DNA from: [Clostridium] saccharolyticum WM1
GTDB taxonomy: Bacteria > Bacillota > Clostridia > Lachnospirales > Lachnospiraceae
DNA: 64,000 bases
Direction: 5' to 3'
Assembly (NCBI RefSeq): GCF_000144625.1
Contig: NC_014376.1
Span: forward strand, 3,348,001-3,412,000
The translations under genes and the position numbers were made by a program. The first letter of the stretch is position 1; every line of letters begins with the position of its first letter. Shown piece after piece: positions 1 through 8,902 of this stretch. Under the pieces are notes generated by a model. The model did no database searches, had not been told where the DNA came from, and saw only the letters and a program-made list of their open reading frames with translations.

Positions 1-1
1 A

Positions 2-661
2 GATGGTGTGGTTGCCAATGTAAACCTGGATAAGTCCGGAATGAAGGGAGGGGGTTCCGTTCAGGTCTCTTTTGCATGGGGGTTAGCGGTTATGATTCCC
101 GGCTTCATCTTTGGCGCTGCTTCCGGAGCCCATTTTAATCCGGCTGTTACCATTGCCCTGGCAGCAGATGGAAGTCTTCCATGGGACCTTGTTCCTGGAT
201 ATGTGATCGCACAGTTTGCGGGAGCATTTACCGGCGCCGTCCTGGTTTACTTATTGTTTAAGGATCAACTTGATGCAACGGAAAGCAAGGACACGAAAAG
301 GGGCGTTTTCTGCACTTCGCCTGCGATTCCCAATACCGGCCGCAACCTTTTCAGCGAGATCGCCGGAACCTTTGTTCTTGTATTTGCTATTAAAGGCATC
401 GGACAGGCAGGGAACATTCCTGCGGGAGTCAATAACCTTCTGGTGTTTGGAATCATCGTTTCCATCGGTATGTCCCTTGGAGGCTTAACCGGATACGCCA
501 TCAATCCTGCCAGAGATTTAGGCCCCCGCCTTGCTCACGCAGTTCTTCCCATCAAGGATAAAGGCAGTTCCAACTGGAGATATGCCCCCATCGTTATCTT
601 CGGGCCCCTGATCGGCGCCCTAGCTGCGGTATTGCTTTACAGCGCAATCCCCTGGGTATAA
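2..661 (+). CDS. glpF: Glycerol uptake facilitator, aquaglyceroporin (5' end outside window)
   Basis: MIP-family inner-membrane channel for passive entry of glycerol and small polyols. Seen: the two half-helix signature motifs NPAVT (near residue 47 of the visible part) and NPARD, and six hydrophobic stretches. The Asp after the second NPA box and the following LGPRL are the glycerol-facilitator rather than the water-channel version. The frame is open to the first base and reads DGVVANV, which in the family lies about 20 residues after the start, so only a short N-terminal piece is missing. No glpK kinase is visible. A bidirectional hairpin terminator follows the stop. Confidence 0.93.
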   Translation, partial: DGVVANVNLDKSGMKGGGSVQVSFAWGLAVMIPGFIFGAASGAHFNPAVTIALAADGSLPWDLVPGYVIAQFAGAFTGAVLVYLLFKDQLDATESKDTKRGVFCTSPAIPNTGRNLFSEIAGTFVLVFAIKGIGQAGNIPAGVNNLLVFGIIVSIGMSLGGLTGYAINPARDLGPRLAHAVLPIKDKGSSNWRYAPIVIFGPLIGALAAVLLYSAIPWV

Positions 662-700
662 GTTTCCTTATCAATCCTGCAAAGGTGGCTATAAAGAAAA

Positions 701-732
701 AGGCCGGAACACTTACACAGTGTTTCCGGCCT
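701..732. terminator. Bidirectional terminator between glpF and the response regulator
   Basis: Stem AGGCCGGAACAC pairs with GTGTTTCCGGCCT (one bulge), preceded by an A-run and placed between convergent genes, so it can stop transcription from both sides. Confidence 0.8.
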
Positions 733-737
733 GATTC

Positions 738-1430
738 TTACTCTGCCAGACTGTCCTCTTCGATTATGTAGCGGTAAACAACGCCGGGCCTTCCTCCTGT
801 ATTATAATCAATGTCACTGACAACCCTTTGCTTTTCCAGCAGATAATTCATGTACCTTCTGACAGTCACACTGGACAGCTGGACAGCTCTGGCAATTTTC
901 TCGCTTGTCATTGGATTTGGCTGATACATTTTCATATAATCCAATATACTGTTTAAAGTAGCTTCCTGGATTCCCTTGCTGATTTCTTCTGCCTGGGGCA
1001 AAGAAGAAATATGAAAAAGCTTATCTAACTGGGACTGGGAGAAATTACGGGGTTTCAGCAATTCCTGATTTTTCGTAAACTTCTCCAAAGCATGGTTAAA
1101 CCTGGTATATTCAAATGGCTTTATCAGATAATCGATAATTCCAAGTGAAAGAAATTTCTTTACATGCTTTACGTCATTGGCAGAACTTACTACTATAACA
1201 TCCAGATCCTTCTCCTGTCTCCGAATCTCCCGCAGAAGCTCCATTCCATCCATCTTCGGCATATACAGCTCCGTGATGGCCAAATCAACGGAATGCCCCT
1301 CCAGATAATTGAGAGCATCTTGCCCATTGGTAAAACAACCGCACACTTCCATATCTTTATTTAATTCTACATAATGACGGTTAATAGAAGCAACGATAGG
1401 GTCATCTTCTATGATGATTGTTTGATACAT
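738..1430 (-). CDS. CitB/DcuR-family response regulator with Glu at the phospho-acceptor site
   Basis: Receiver domain (residues 1-118) followed by a linker and a C-terminal winged helix-turn-helix, as in regulators of citrate and C4-dicarboxylate use (CitB, DcuR, DctR). Seen: acidic pocket IIEDDP near the start and the conserved Lys in the IKPF box. The usual phospho-Asp in the DLILLDxxMP box is Glu54 (DLAITELYMP; the codon is GAG). ATG at 1430 is preferred because a G-rich ribosome site lies 9 bases upstream; an in-frame TTG lies at 1439. No cognate DcuS/CitA kinase is adjacent. Inferred: Glu may mimic phosphorylation or the protein may work without phosphorylation. The target genes cannot be read from the sequence. 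Confidence 0.85.
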   Translation of the reverse strand: MYQTIIIEDDPIVASINRHYVELNKDMEVCGCFTNGQDALNYLEGHSVDLAITELYMPKMDGMELLREIRRQEKDLDVIVVSSANDVKHVKKFLSLGIIDYLIKPFEYTRFNHALEKFTKNQELLKPRNFSQSQLDKLFHISSLPQAEEISKGIQEATLNSILDYMKMYQPNPMTSEKIARAVQLSSVTVRRYMNYLLEKQRVVSDIDYNTGGRPGVVYRYIIEEDSLAE

Positions 1431-1488
1431 ATTTTCCAACCCCCCTGTAAAATAATGGCATCAAATAAGATCCCTTCTTTCAGGCCAC

Positions 1489-1535
1489 AAAAAAAAGCGC
1501 ACCCAAAAGACAACCTGCTAGTTGTCCTGTTGTGC
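1489..1535 (-). terminator. Hairpin with U-tract in the 5' leader of the response regulator
   Basis: On the minus strand, an outer GCAC/GTGC and an inner GACAAC/GTTGTC stem are followed within two bases by eight T. No minus-strand gene lies upstream, so this terminator-like structure sits between the promoter at 1565-1593 and the start at 1430 and may work as an attenuator. Confidence 0.55.
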
Positions 1536-1564
1536 TCTCTTTCTCTCTGGACTAATATATAATT

Positions 1565-1593
1565 ATTATAACATATCATATCTCCTATTTCAA
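1565..1593 (-). promoter_or_regulatory. Sigma-A-type promoter for the response regulator
   Basis: Minus-strand TTGAAA and TATAAT separated by 17 bases, upstream of the leader terminator and of the start at 1430. Confidence 0.6.
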
Positions 1594-1653
1594 TAACCAA
1601 TCTGGACGAAGATCATATCCTGCAATCACCGTGACATTTATTCCAGGCTGTAT

Positions 1654-1682
1654 TTGCATATCCTCCTATCATCCTATATAAT
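1654..1682 (+). promoter_or_regulatory. Sigma-A-type promoter for the GNAT gene
   Basis: TTGCAT and TATAAT separated by 17 bases, about 35 bases before the start codon at 1718. Confidence 0.65.
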
Positions 1683-1717
1683 GAAATGCACTATAAAAAC
1701 AAACAGGAGACGGAACA

Positions 1718-2221
1718 ATGATCATAAGACCGGTAAGAACAGAGGATTCCCGAAATTTCTTAGATATGCTGAAACAACTTGATAAGGAAACAAGCTTTAT
1801 GATGCTTGAGCCAGGTGAACGAACCACCACGCTTGAGGACATGGAAGCAAATATCAGAAGCGCCGTCACTTCAGGTTCCCTGACTTTGATTCTTGAGGAT
1901 GAGGATCACATTGCAGGCTTTTTATCCGCCTCAAGAGGCTCTGCAGCCAGAATCAGGCACAGGGCTTATATTGTGATGGGAATATTAAAGGATTACAGAG
2001 GAAGGGGATTGGGAAAAAAACTTTTTGAGGAGCTGGAAAAATGGGCGCCGGAACATCATATCACAAGGCTGGAATTAACGGTAATGACCCATAATGATGC
2101 AGCAATACACTTATATGAGAAAATGGGATTTCAGATCGAAGGGACAAAGAAAAAATCACTGCTGGTAAACGGAATCTATGTTGATGAATACTATATGGGC
2201 AGAATTCTTTCAATGCCCTAA
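1718..2221 (+). CDS. GNAT-family N-acetyltransferase
   Basis: A 167-residue single-domain GNAT protein. Seen: the acetyl-CoA pyrophosphate-binding box RGRGLGKKLFEEL (around residues 92-104) and the C-terminal NDAAIHLYEKMGFQ motif, which places it near the RimI/YhhY-like group. The start has a clear AGGAG ribosome site. It is transcribed alone from the promoter at 1654-1682 and ends in a bidirectional terminator at 2227-2264. The substrate cannot be inferred; close relatives acetylate amino acids, aminoglycosides or protein N-termini. Confidence 0.88.
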   Translation: MIIRPVRTEDSRNFLDMLKQLDKETSFMMLEPGERTTTLEDMEANIRSAVTSGSLTLILEDEDHIAGFLSASRGSAARIRHRAYIVMGILKDYRGRGLGKKLFEELEKWAPEHHITRLELTVMTHNDAAIHLYEKMGFQIEGTKKKSLLVNGIYVDEYYMGRILSMP

Positions 2222-2226
2222 TCATA

Positions 2227-2264
2227 CAGCGCCCCTGGTCACAATATAGTCACCGGGGGCGCTG
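2227..2264. terminator. Bidirectional terminator
   Basis: A strong 16-base GC-rich inverted repeat (CAGCGCCCC...GGGGGCGCTG) between the convergent GNAT and ABC-operon genes. Confidence 0.8.
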
Positions 2265-2269
2265 CAATA

Positions 2270-3019
2270 CTAAAGCACCTTGCTTAAAAACAGCTTCAGT
2301 CTGTCATTTTGAGGGTTGGTAAAGAATTCATTTGGTTCATTTTCTTCCAGGAAATAACCCCCATCCATAAACATGACCCGGGTCGCCACTTCTTTGGCAA
2401 AGCCCATCTCATGAGTGACCACCACCATGGTCATCCGTTCCTCGGCCAGTTCCCGCATAACATTCAGCACCTCTCCTACCATCTCAGGATCAAGTGCTGA
2501 GGTTGGTTCGTCAAACAGCATTACATCCGGATTCATACACAGGGCACGGACAATGGCGATTCGCTGCTTCTGTCCGCCGGATAACTGATTGGGATAAGCA
2601 TTCGCCCGGTCAGCAAGGCCTACTTTATGAAGCAGCTCTAAGGCCTGGACTTCCGCTTCCTGTCTGCTGCGCCCCTGAAGCTTCATAGGCGCAAGGATCA
2701 GATTCTTTAAAATCGTCATGTGGGGAAATAAGTTAAATTGCTGGAACACCATGCCCATTTTCTGGCGGTGCTTATCAATGTCCGTCTTTTTATCCACAAT
2801 GTCCACGCCCTCAAACAGGATATGTCCGCCGGTAGGCTCCTCCAGACGGTTTAAGCAACGGAGAAAGGTACTCTTACCTGAACCGGAAGGCCCGATGACA
2901 CATACCACATCCCCTTTATAAATATCAACGGAGATATCCTTAAGCACTTCCACTTCGCCAAATTTCTTCCCCAGATTCTGTACCTGGATCAGGGGTTCTT
3001 CCATTCTATTAATGCTCAC
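2270..3019 (-). CDS. Polar amino-acid ABC transporter, ATP-binding protein (GlnQ/HisP type)
   Basis: A 249-residue ATPase that powers amino-acid import at the inner face of the membrane. Seen: Walker [10 protein letters not shown] (near residue 43), signature LSGGQKQR, Walker [13 protein letters not shown] and the switch His in VVTHEMGFA. The family is usually 240-255 residues. GTG at 3019 has a GGAGG site about 10 bases upstream and overlaps the permease stop by 11 bases, which implies translational coupling. It is the last gene of the operon binding protein-permease-ATPase. Confidence 0.95.
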   Translation of the reverse strand: MSINRMEEPLIQVQNLGKKFGEVEVLKDISVDIYKGDVVCVIGPSGSGKSTFLRCLNRLEEPTGGHILFEGVDIVDKKTDIDKHRQKMGMVFQQFNLFPHMTILKNLILAPMKLQGRSRQEAEVQALELLHKVGLADRANAYPNQLSGGQKQRIAIVRALCMNPDVMLFDEPTSALDPEMVGEVLNVMRELAEERMTMVVVTHEMGFAKEVATRVMFMDGGYFLEENEPNEFFTNPQNDRLKLFLSKVL

Positions 3020-3701
3020 TTCTGTGCAGCCTCCTCTCCAGTAATTTTACGAGATATGAAAATACCATAACCATAACCAGATAAATAATGGCCACTGCAA
3101 TCAGAGGCATGAAGGCAGAATAAGTACGGCTCTTAATGATATCGCCGCCTTTTGTTAAATCCTGCAGCCCTATGTATCCTGCCACGGAAGTCTCCTTTAG
3201 AAGAACAATAAATTCATTGGCAAGAGTAGGGACCACATTTTTAAAGGCCTGGGGCATAATGATGAACCACATGGTCTGGGCGTAGTTAAATCCCAGGCTG
3301 CGGCCGGCTTCAAACTGCCCTCTTTCTATGGAACTGATTCCGCTCCGGAAGATTTCCGCCACGTAGGCACCAGAGTTGATTCCAAAAGCCAGTATGGCCG
3401 TAGGCACCTGACCCGGATTCGTGGATGCGAAGATGACAAAATACATGATCATAAGCTGTACAACCACCGGTGTACCCCGGATCACGGTCAGATATACGCT
3501 GCAGATTGCATTTAGTATTTTCAGCTTATGGGTATTTTCATAGGTTGATCGTATGATGGCAACCAGAAATCCCAGTAAAATACCGATCAAAACTGCAAAA
3601 AACGTGATCTTTAACGTGTTTTGCAGACCGTCGGCGATGTATTTCCAACGGTCATCCACGATAAAATTCTGATAAAAATCATCGATTAGCTTTTCCCACA
3701 T
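3009..3701 (-). CDS. Polar amino-acid ABC transporter permease (HisM/GlnP type)
   Basis: A 230-residue inner-membrane permease with several transmembrane helices and the cytoplasmic EAA loop ([20 protein letters not shown]) that docks on the ATPase. Only one permease gene is present, so it probably works as a homodimer. AAGGAAG precedes the ATG. It lies 18 bases downstream of the binding-protein gene. Confidence 0.94.
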   Translation of the reverse strand: MWEKLIDDFYQNFIVDDRWKYIADGLQNTLKITFFAVLIGILLGFLVAIIRSTYENTHKLKILNAICSVYLTVIRGTPVVVQLMIMYFVIFASTNPGQVPTAILAFGINSGAYVAEIFRSGISSIERGQFEAGRSLGFNYAQTMWFIIMPQAFKNVVPTLANEFIVLLKETSVAGYIGLQDLTKGGDIIKSRTYSAFMPLIAVAIIYLVMVMVFSYLVKLLERRLHRSEH

Positions 3702-3719
3702 GGCACTCTTCCTTTTTAA

Positions 3720-4493
3720 TTATTCCGCAGTAATGTACTTATCCACGATCTTCTTCAATTCACCGGATTCCTTTAATTCTTTGATCGCTCCGTTCATCTT
3801 GTCTAACAGCTCTTTGTTGTCTTTTTTAACGGCGATGGCATATTCTTCTTCAGTAAACGCCTCGTCAAGAATCACCAAACCGGCATTTTCCTTTACAAAC
3901 ACTTTTGCAGGCTCACGGTCAATGATTACTGCATCAATTTTGTCCTGGGAAAGAGCCATAACCGCTTCCATACCCTTATTAAAACGCTGGATATCTGCAT
4001 TTTCAATATCATCTGCGTAAATATCACCGGTTGTTCCGGTCTGTACGCCGATCTTCTTTCCTGCTAAATCATCCGGTGTCTTGATCTGGCTTCCTTCCTT
4101 AACAATGATGACCTGGGCAGCTTCTGCATAGGTATCGGTAAAATCAACGTTTTTCTTACGGTCCTCATTTACGGTCATTCCAGCCGCAGCAAAGTCTGCC
4201 TTACCGGACTGAACAGCCGGGATCAGGGAATCAAAAGCCATATCCTGGATTTCCAGCTCCACCCCCATCTTATCAGCGATTGCCTTTGCAATATCAGCAT
4301 CAATTCCCACGATCTGGTTATTATCATGATATTCATAAGGCGGAAATTCTGCATTGGTCACCATAACCAGCTTTCCGGCAGCTTCCTTCTGGTCTGCTGC
4401 TGTCGTCTCTGTCTTTGTTCCGGAACCGGCACAGGCAGTTAAAAAAGCTGCCATACATATTACTCCCGCAATAGCAATTACGTTCTTTTTCAT
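3720..4493 (-). CDS. Amino-acid ABC transporter substrate-binding lipoprotein
   Basis: A 257-residue family-3 solute-binding protein (SBP_bac_3). Seen: a lipoprotein signal with LTAC lipobox (Cys about residue 21), then a bilobal domain that starts VMVTNAEFPPYEYHDNN and carries the arginine-binding-type loop GAxGMTVNEDRKKNVDFTDTY. The ATG at 4493 is chosen over upstream in-frame codons because AGGAGG lies directly before it. It is the first gene of a three-gene uptake operon with its own promoter. The pocket is typical of cystine, glutamine or arginine binders and the exact ligand is not determinable. Confidence 0.93.
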   Translation of the reverse strand: MKKNVIAIAGVICMAAFLTACAGSGTKTETTAADQKEAAGKLVMVTNAEFPPYEYHDNNQIVGIDADIAKAIADKMGVELEIQDMAFDSLIPAVQSGKADFAAAGMTVNEDRKKNVDFTDTYAEAAQVIIVKEGSQIKTPDDLAGKKIGVQTGTTGDIYADDIENADIQRFNKGMEAVMALSQDKIDAVIIDREPAKVFVKENAGLVILDEAFTEEEYAIAVKKDNKELLDKMNGAIKELKESGELKKIVDKYITAE

Positions 4494-4554
4494 AATGATT
4501 CCTCCTCTTATATACACAAACATGCATAATTATTAAATAAAGTATCAGTTATAC

Positions 4555-4582
4555 ATTATATAGCATTTTCGGAATTAATCAA
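4555..4582 (-). promoter_or_regulatory. Promoter of the amino-acid ABC operon
   Basis: Minus-strand TTGATT and TATAAT spaced by 16 bases, about 60 bases before the binding-protein start. Confidence 0.65.
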
Positions 4583-4632
4583 GTACTAAATAGGAAGAAG
4601 ATACTTATTTTTCACAGGTATTTTCATTTATC

Positions 4633-4661
4633 TTGCATGTTTTCAGGCAATCCTATATAAT
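4633..4661 (+). promoter_or_regulatory. Promoter of the YwaF-like gene
   Basis: TTGCAT and TATAAT separated by 17 bases. A small hairpin (AAGGGCT/AGCCCTT, 4698-4717) lies in the untranslated leader before the start at 4794. Confidence 0.6.
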
Positions 4662-4793
4662 ATGGCTTATCGGAACATACAATACAAGTATTAATAAAAG
4701 GGCTGCTTTTAGCCCTTCAATCCAATGACCGGAATTACTATGCTTCTGGTCATACCTTAGCCGGAAGTATGAAAGAAAGGGCGATAATGGCAT

Positions 4794-5570
4794 ATGAAGG
4801 ATTTTCTTGAAAAAACAGCGTGGCCCATGAATCCGCCGGCCCCTTATTCCCTGTTTCACATCATTTTTATTGCCGTAGGGCTGATGGCTGCGGTTTTTCT
4901 GGCTTACTATACTTCCAGAAAAATAAACGTCTCCAGACTTCCCAGGCTGCTTTTTTTCTGCGGCATTGTTCTGGCCGCCACCGAATGCTGGAAACAGCTT
5001 TTTTTATATTATGTGGTAAATGAACAGACCTACAACTGGTGGTATTTTCCATTTCAGCTTTGCAGCCTTCCCATGTATTTCTGCCTGATCCTGCCTCTGG
5101 TTCCTTCCAGGGATGGGCAAAGAATCCTTTGCACCTTTATGCAGGATTTTAACCTGTTAGGAGGCATCATGGCACTGGCAGAACCATCCGGGCTTTTTCA
5201 TCCTTACTGGTTTTTGACGCTTCACGGCTTAGTCTGGCATCTGCTTTTGATCTTTATCGGACTGGTCATCGCATTTTCCCGCCTTTCTGATACCACGCTG
5301 TTAGGATTTGTGCGGACACTTCCACTGTTTTTCATCTGCTGCATCATTGCCTCCATTATTAACCGGACGGCAAAGCCCCTGGGGCAGGCGGATATGTTTT
5401 ATATTTCTCCCTATTACCCGTCAGCACAGATCGTTTTTCATGAAATTGCGATAAAATACGGAATTTCCGCTGGAAATGCCGTCTATCTGTTTGCTACCTG
5501 TTTGGGCGGATTTCTGTTTCATATCATATTCAGCAGGTTTCGATTTCTGTCTGTCAGAACCGAAGCCTAA
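4794..5570 (+). CDS. YwaF/TMEM164-like integral membrane protein
   Basis: A 258-residue protein with about seven hydrophobic helices. Seen: the conserved PFQLCSLPMY box after helix 3, an NLLGG motif, and a PHYSPSAQ-like segment late in the protein, matching the general plan of the TIGR02206/YwaF family. No function is established for the bacterial members. It is transcribed alone with a promoter at 4633-4661 and a weak ribosome site. The family assignment rests on motif recall. Confidence 0.65.
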   Translation: MKDFLEKTAWPMNPPAPYSLFHIIFIAVGLMAAVFLAYYTSRKINVSRLPRLLFFCGIVLAATECWKQLFLYYVVNEQTYNWWYFPFQLCSLPMYFCLILPLVPSRDGQRILCTFMQDFNLLGGIMALAEPSGLFHPYWFLTLHGLVWHLLLIFIGLVIAFSRLSDTTLLGFVRTLPLFFICCIIASIINRTAKPLGQADMFYISPYYPSAQIVFHEIAIKYGISAGNAVYLFATCLGGFLFHIIFSRFRFLSVRTEA

Positions 5571-5663
5571 GCAGGCTGGATCCTTGGTTTCTGCAACAAC
5601 TGTATCGCAGAAGCCGTAAGGATCTTTGTCTGTGAATTCTTTGGGGAAGAATTAAAATCCTTA

Positions 5664-6398
5664 TCATTCCCCTTCGTCCGTCTGCTTTCTGGCCGTCTTC
5701 ACATCTGAAAGAAACTTCTTCCACTCATCCTCATGAGCTACAAAATACCTTGGGCAGTCCTTTCCAGTGGCATCGTAATGCCTAATAACATTCTTTTCCG
5801 TAAGCCTCAGGTTTTTACAAAGCCACGCAGTCAGCTTTACCAGGGAATCATAGGTTGCTTCATTGAACTTTCCAGTCTCATCCGGATGGCAGCATTCGAT
5901 GGAGACCGTATTCCCATTTTTTTCCTTTGATGTGGAATAAGCCATCTCATAGATGGGAATTCCCTGAAGGATTTCTCCCTCCAGCCCTATAATAAAATGG
6001 CTGCTGGCCGAAATTTTCTTAACCCCGGTCTGATCCTGCAGACTGTTGAAATAATTCATATTCTGCTTGGCTGTTGTCCCTGGATTGGCCACATAATGAA
6101 CCACAATTTCATTGACCCGCTTCATTTCTGTTGTTGGCCGTGAATACGGATTGGGATCAAGAAAATCCGATATCACCCATTCCGGCATGGTAATCTTCTT
6201 TAAATCCACGTAGTTTTTAGAAAATATCAGGCTCATGATCCATAAGATACCGGCTAAAATAACGGTCAGTGCAAGTATCTCAGTCCCTATGTAAAGCAAC
6301 CGCTTTCTTTTCTCTTTTTTCTTCTGTTTCCGGCGGCGATCCCTGGAACGGCGGCGGCGCTCCAGTTCGTCACGGCTTTCCTCTACCTGTTTTTTCAT
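5664..6398 (-). CDS. Membrane-anchored N-acetylmuramoyl-L-alanine amidase (Amidase_2/PGRP)
   Basis: Cleaves the bond between MurNAc and L-Ala of peptidoglycan. Seen: a highly basic cytoplasmic N-terminus (runs of Arg/Lys), one transmembrane helix (TEILALTVILAGILWIMSLI), then an Amidase_2 domain with zinc-ligand candidates in VVHYVANPG, RHYDATGKDCP and the Cys that follows. ATG at 6398 is preferred because CAGGAG lies 7 bases upstream; an earlier ATG at 6419 has no site. Type II topology would put the catalytic domain outside the membrane. It is a single gene, convergent with the YwaF-like gene. Confidence 0.88.
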   Translation of the reverse strand: MKKQVEESRDELERRRRSRDRRRKQKKKEKRKRLLYIGTEILALTVILAGILWIMSLIFSKNYVDLKKITMPEWVISDFLDPNPYSRPTTEMKRVNEIVVHYVANPGTTAKQNMNYFNSLQDQTGVKKISASSHFIIGLEGEILQGIPIYEMAYSTSKEKNGNTVSIECCHPDETGKFNEATYDSLVKLTAWLCKNLRLTEKNVIRHYDATGKDCPRYFVAHEDEWKKFLSDVKTARKQTDEGE

Positions 6399-6483
6399 GT
6401 TTGACTCCTGTATTTCCATTTTCTTAAGTTTACGTCTTTTTTTATGGAAAAGTCAACCTAAAACATGTTATTCTTCCTGTACA

Positions 6484-8067
6484 TTAATCTTTTCGGTTCA
6501 TTTTAACAGTCTCACACACCGACTGCAATAACCGGTGCAGCTCTCCCTGTACGGTTTCATCACACAGGACTACGATCTTATCTCCCGCTGCAAACTTCGT
6601 CTCCCCTCTGGGAACAAACTCAGCCTCTCCTCTCATTAAGGATACCAAAAGACAGGTTCTGGGCCACCGGATTTCAGAAACCTTACAGCCCTCAGCCTCA
6701 CTTCCGTGAAAAACCATACCTTCTACCAGCACCTTCTCCCCTGTGAATGATGACATTTTATCAGGGTTCCGTCTTGAAAGGAGGCGGTGAAGAAGCTGGT
6801 CATATACCGGCGCGCAATGGATCATATCCGGAACCACATATGCTGCAAGAGACACCATGGACAAAGTCAGCAAATGGGAAAAGGAGCCGGTCATCTCACT
6901 GATCAGAATAATGCCTGTAATAGGCGCCCGTACGATGGCAGAAAAATAGCCGGCCATTCCCAGTATAATGAAATTTCCCAAAAGTCCATCCAGGGAGTCA
7001 GAAATCATACCCATCCCACGGAAATAAATGTTTCCGATCAAGGCTCCCAGGACCAAAAGGGGAAGAAAGATTCCTCCCGGTGCTCCGGAACCAAAGCTTA
7101 TCATGGAAAAGCAGAATTTCAAAACCAGGAGCAGGCACAAGGCTCCAAGCATCATCTCTCCTGAAGTCAGGATCTCTACAAGAGAATGACCGCCGCCTAA
7201 TACATAGGGGTAGATAAATCCAAACACTCCTGCCAATAAAAACGGGATCATAAGCCTTGCTGTCTGAAAAGGAATCTTCTGGTACAGATCCTGTGTTGCC
7301 GAAAGACAGGTGTTATACACAACCCCCATTCCTCCCATAATCAGCCCCAGAATTATGACATGCCCATAGGCATGCAAAGGAATCATCTCCGTGATCTGGA
7401 AATTAAAAACAGGCTGGAGCCCAAAGACATTTTTGGAAACAAAATCCGCTGTGATGGAGGCAGCCATGGTGGACAATAGCACCTCCGGTGAGAAATGTTT
7501 ATGAACCTCTTCCAGAGAAAACAGAACTCCTGCAATTGGAGCGTTAAAAGCAGCGGAAAGGCCTGCACTGGCCCCGCAGGTAATAAGCAGCTTTTCCTCT
7601 GTTTTCGCCCTTCGGGTCAGGCGGGAGAACCCCTTGGCCGTCATGGAGCCCAGCTGAATGCTGGGACCTTCTCTCCCAAGAGACAGGCCGCATCCCAGTG
7701 ACAGCAGACCTCCGCCCAGCTTGGCAGCAAGAACCTTCCACCAGCAGGGATCCAGTTCCCCGATCATCTCTCCCTCTACCTGAGGGATTCCGCTACCTGA
7801 TATAAAAGACTCCCATTGAAGGAAAAGAGCCACTGCTAATGCCGCGGCAGCCAGAATAACGAACCAAACCGGTACAAACCAGATATGGTCTTTTCCATAA
7901 GCCAAAACCCGGTGGAGAATTTGATCCCCAAAGCTTAACAGATACCGGAAAAGTACAACGACTGCACCCGAGACAGCTCCTACAGCAATTCCTTCCAATA
8001 TCAGCGCATAACGAAAACTACGGTAACGGTTAATAGTCCTTTTTACCGTATGTCCTTCCGTTCCCAT
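6484..8067 (-). CDS. ClC-family chloride channel/transporter with TrkA-C domain
   Basis: A 527-residue protein. Seen: chloride-filter motifs GSGIPQVEG, GREGPSIQLG and GSGAPGGIFLP over about 10-12 hydrophobic segments, then a C-terminal TrkA_C-like regulatory domain (from about residue 445). The Glu in GREGP is the gating glutamate of both channels and Cl-/H+ antiporters. The domain order matches the Firmicutes ClcA-like group. A good AGGAGG site precedes the start. It is transcribed alone. Confidence 0.93.
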   Translation of the reverse strand: MGTEGHTVKRTINRYRSFRYALILEGIAVGAVSGAVVVLFRYLLSFGDQILHRVLAYGKDHIWFVPVWFVILAAAALAVALFLQWESFISGSGIPQVEGEMIGELDPCWWKVLAAKLGGGLLSLGCGLSLGREGPSIQLGSMTAKGFSRLTRRAKTEEKLLITCGASAGLSAAFNAPIAGVLFSLEEVHKHFSPEVLLSTMAASITADFVSKNVFGLQPVFNFQITEMIPLHAYGHVIILGLIMGGMGVVYNTCLSATQDLYQKIPFQTARLMIPFLLAGVFGFIYPYVLGGGHSLVEILTSGEMMLGALCLLLVLKFCFSMISFGSGAPGGIFLPLLVLGALIGNIYFRGMGMISDSLDGLLGNFIILGMAGYFSAIVRAPITGIILISEMTGSFSHLLTLSMVSLAAYVVPDMIHCAPVYDQLLHRLLSRRNPDKMSSFTGEKVLVEGMVFHGSEAEGCKVSEIRWPRTCLLVSLMRGEAEFVPRGETKFAAGDKIVVLCDETVQGELHRLLQSVCETVKMNRKD

Positions 8068-8292
8068 ATGAATTCCTCCTTTAAAACCAAATGCCGTTTA
8101 TCCATGCACACATTTTTCACCTGCTTTTCCTGCCGCTTGTCAGCCTTACAAATAGCTTTAAAAGCCAGAAGAAATCATGGGCACAAGATTTCCGGTCTGT
8201 TTTTTTCATCTGCAAGCAATCCCTTGCAAACAATATAGAATTATATCCCCTTAAAAGCCTGTTTGCAAGGAAAAATCATTGTTTCATAAAAC

Positions 8293-8325
8293 AAACCGGT
8301 CTCTCCTTAATCGGAGGACCGGTTT
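8293..8325 (-). terminator. Terminator of the HPr-like gene
   Basis: AAACCGGT...ACCGGTTT stem with an inner CTCC/GGAG pairing, followed on the minus strand by TTTGTTTT. Confidence 0.75.
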
Positions 8326-8347
8326 ATTGTTTCTACTTCTATCAGGT

Positions 8348-8560
8348 TTAAGCTGCATGGCCTACTAATTCCTCAGGGGATACTGATGCATTATAACAAA
8401 TGATATCCACCGGTTTTCCAATACCGATGATCATAATGCCCATCAGTGATTTGCCATCAATCTCCAATTGATTACAAACGACTTTCACATCACAGTTACA
8501 CTTTTCTGCTCTAACTACAAATGCAACCAGCTCTTCTACCGTAGAAAATGTGTATTTCAT
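8348..8560 (-). CDS. HPr-like domain protein lacking the catalytic histidine
   Basis: A 70-residue protein with the HPr fold signature around KSLMGIMIIGIGKPVDI, which aligns with the KSIMGVM region holding regulatory Ser46 of HPr. The N-terminal segment that normally reads TGLHARPA is TFSTVEELVAF, so the phospho-His is absent. Known: similar divergent HPr copies in Clostridia are not PTS phosphocarriers. Inferred: a Crh-like regulatory or binding role. ATG at 8560 with a GTGAGG site is preferred over GTG at 8578. It is a single gene with its own terminator. Confidence 0.8.
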   Translation of the reverse strand: MKYTFSTVEELVAFVVRAEKCNCDVKVVCNQLEIDGKSLMGIMIIGIGKPVDIICYNASVSPEELVGHAA

Positions 8561-8578
8561 CTGCCTCACTTTAAGCAC

Positions 8579-8902
8579 CCCCTTGTTTCGGTTCCCATCA
8601 TTTCATCTCTCTTTTTAACAAAAACAAATGAACATTATATGAAAAAATATGTACTTTTTTATATACATTCCTATTATTTCCATAGTACAGAAGCTTATAC
8701 GGGAAAAAAGCAAAAATTTCACTGAAAGTACTACCCAAAACCATTTTTTTCGTGTATAATTGTATCGTTCGTCTTTTGCTAAAGGCCGGATACTTTTCGG
8801 GAAGCTTTAGAGTACAATCTATTGGGACATGTCATGTAATGGTCATTACGAGTATGGCCCGGAATCCTGTTATTTGCCCCGAAAACGGAATCAATAGGAA
8901 AT
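8579..8902. other. Intergenic leader of tRNA-Ser, no gene seen
   Basis: AT-rich for the first 180 bases, with a TATAAT box at 8755-8760 but no convincing -35. Between that box and the tRNA there is a CTAAAG...CTTTAG inverted repeat (about 8779-8811). No open frame with a ribosome site and no recognisable RNA family was seen. Confidence 0.4.

Noticed and set aside
8755..8902. SRP RNA or another small RNA before tRNA-Ser
   Set aside because: The conserved SRP loop sequences (GTCAGG..GGAAGCAGC) are not there; only a weak inverted repeat is seen.
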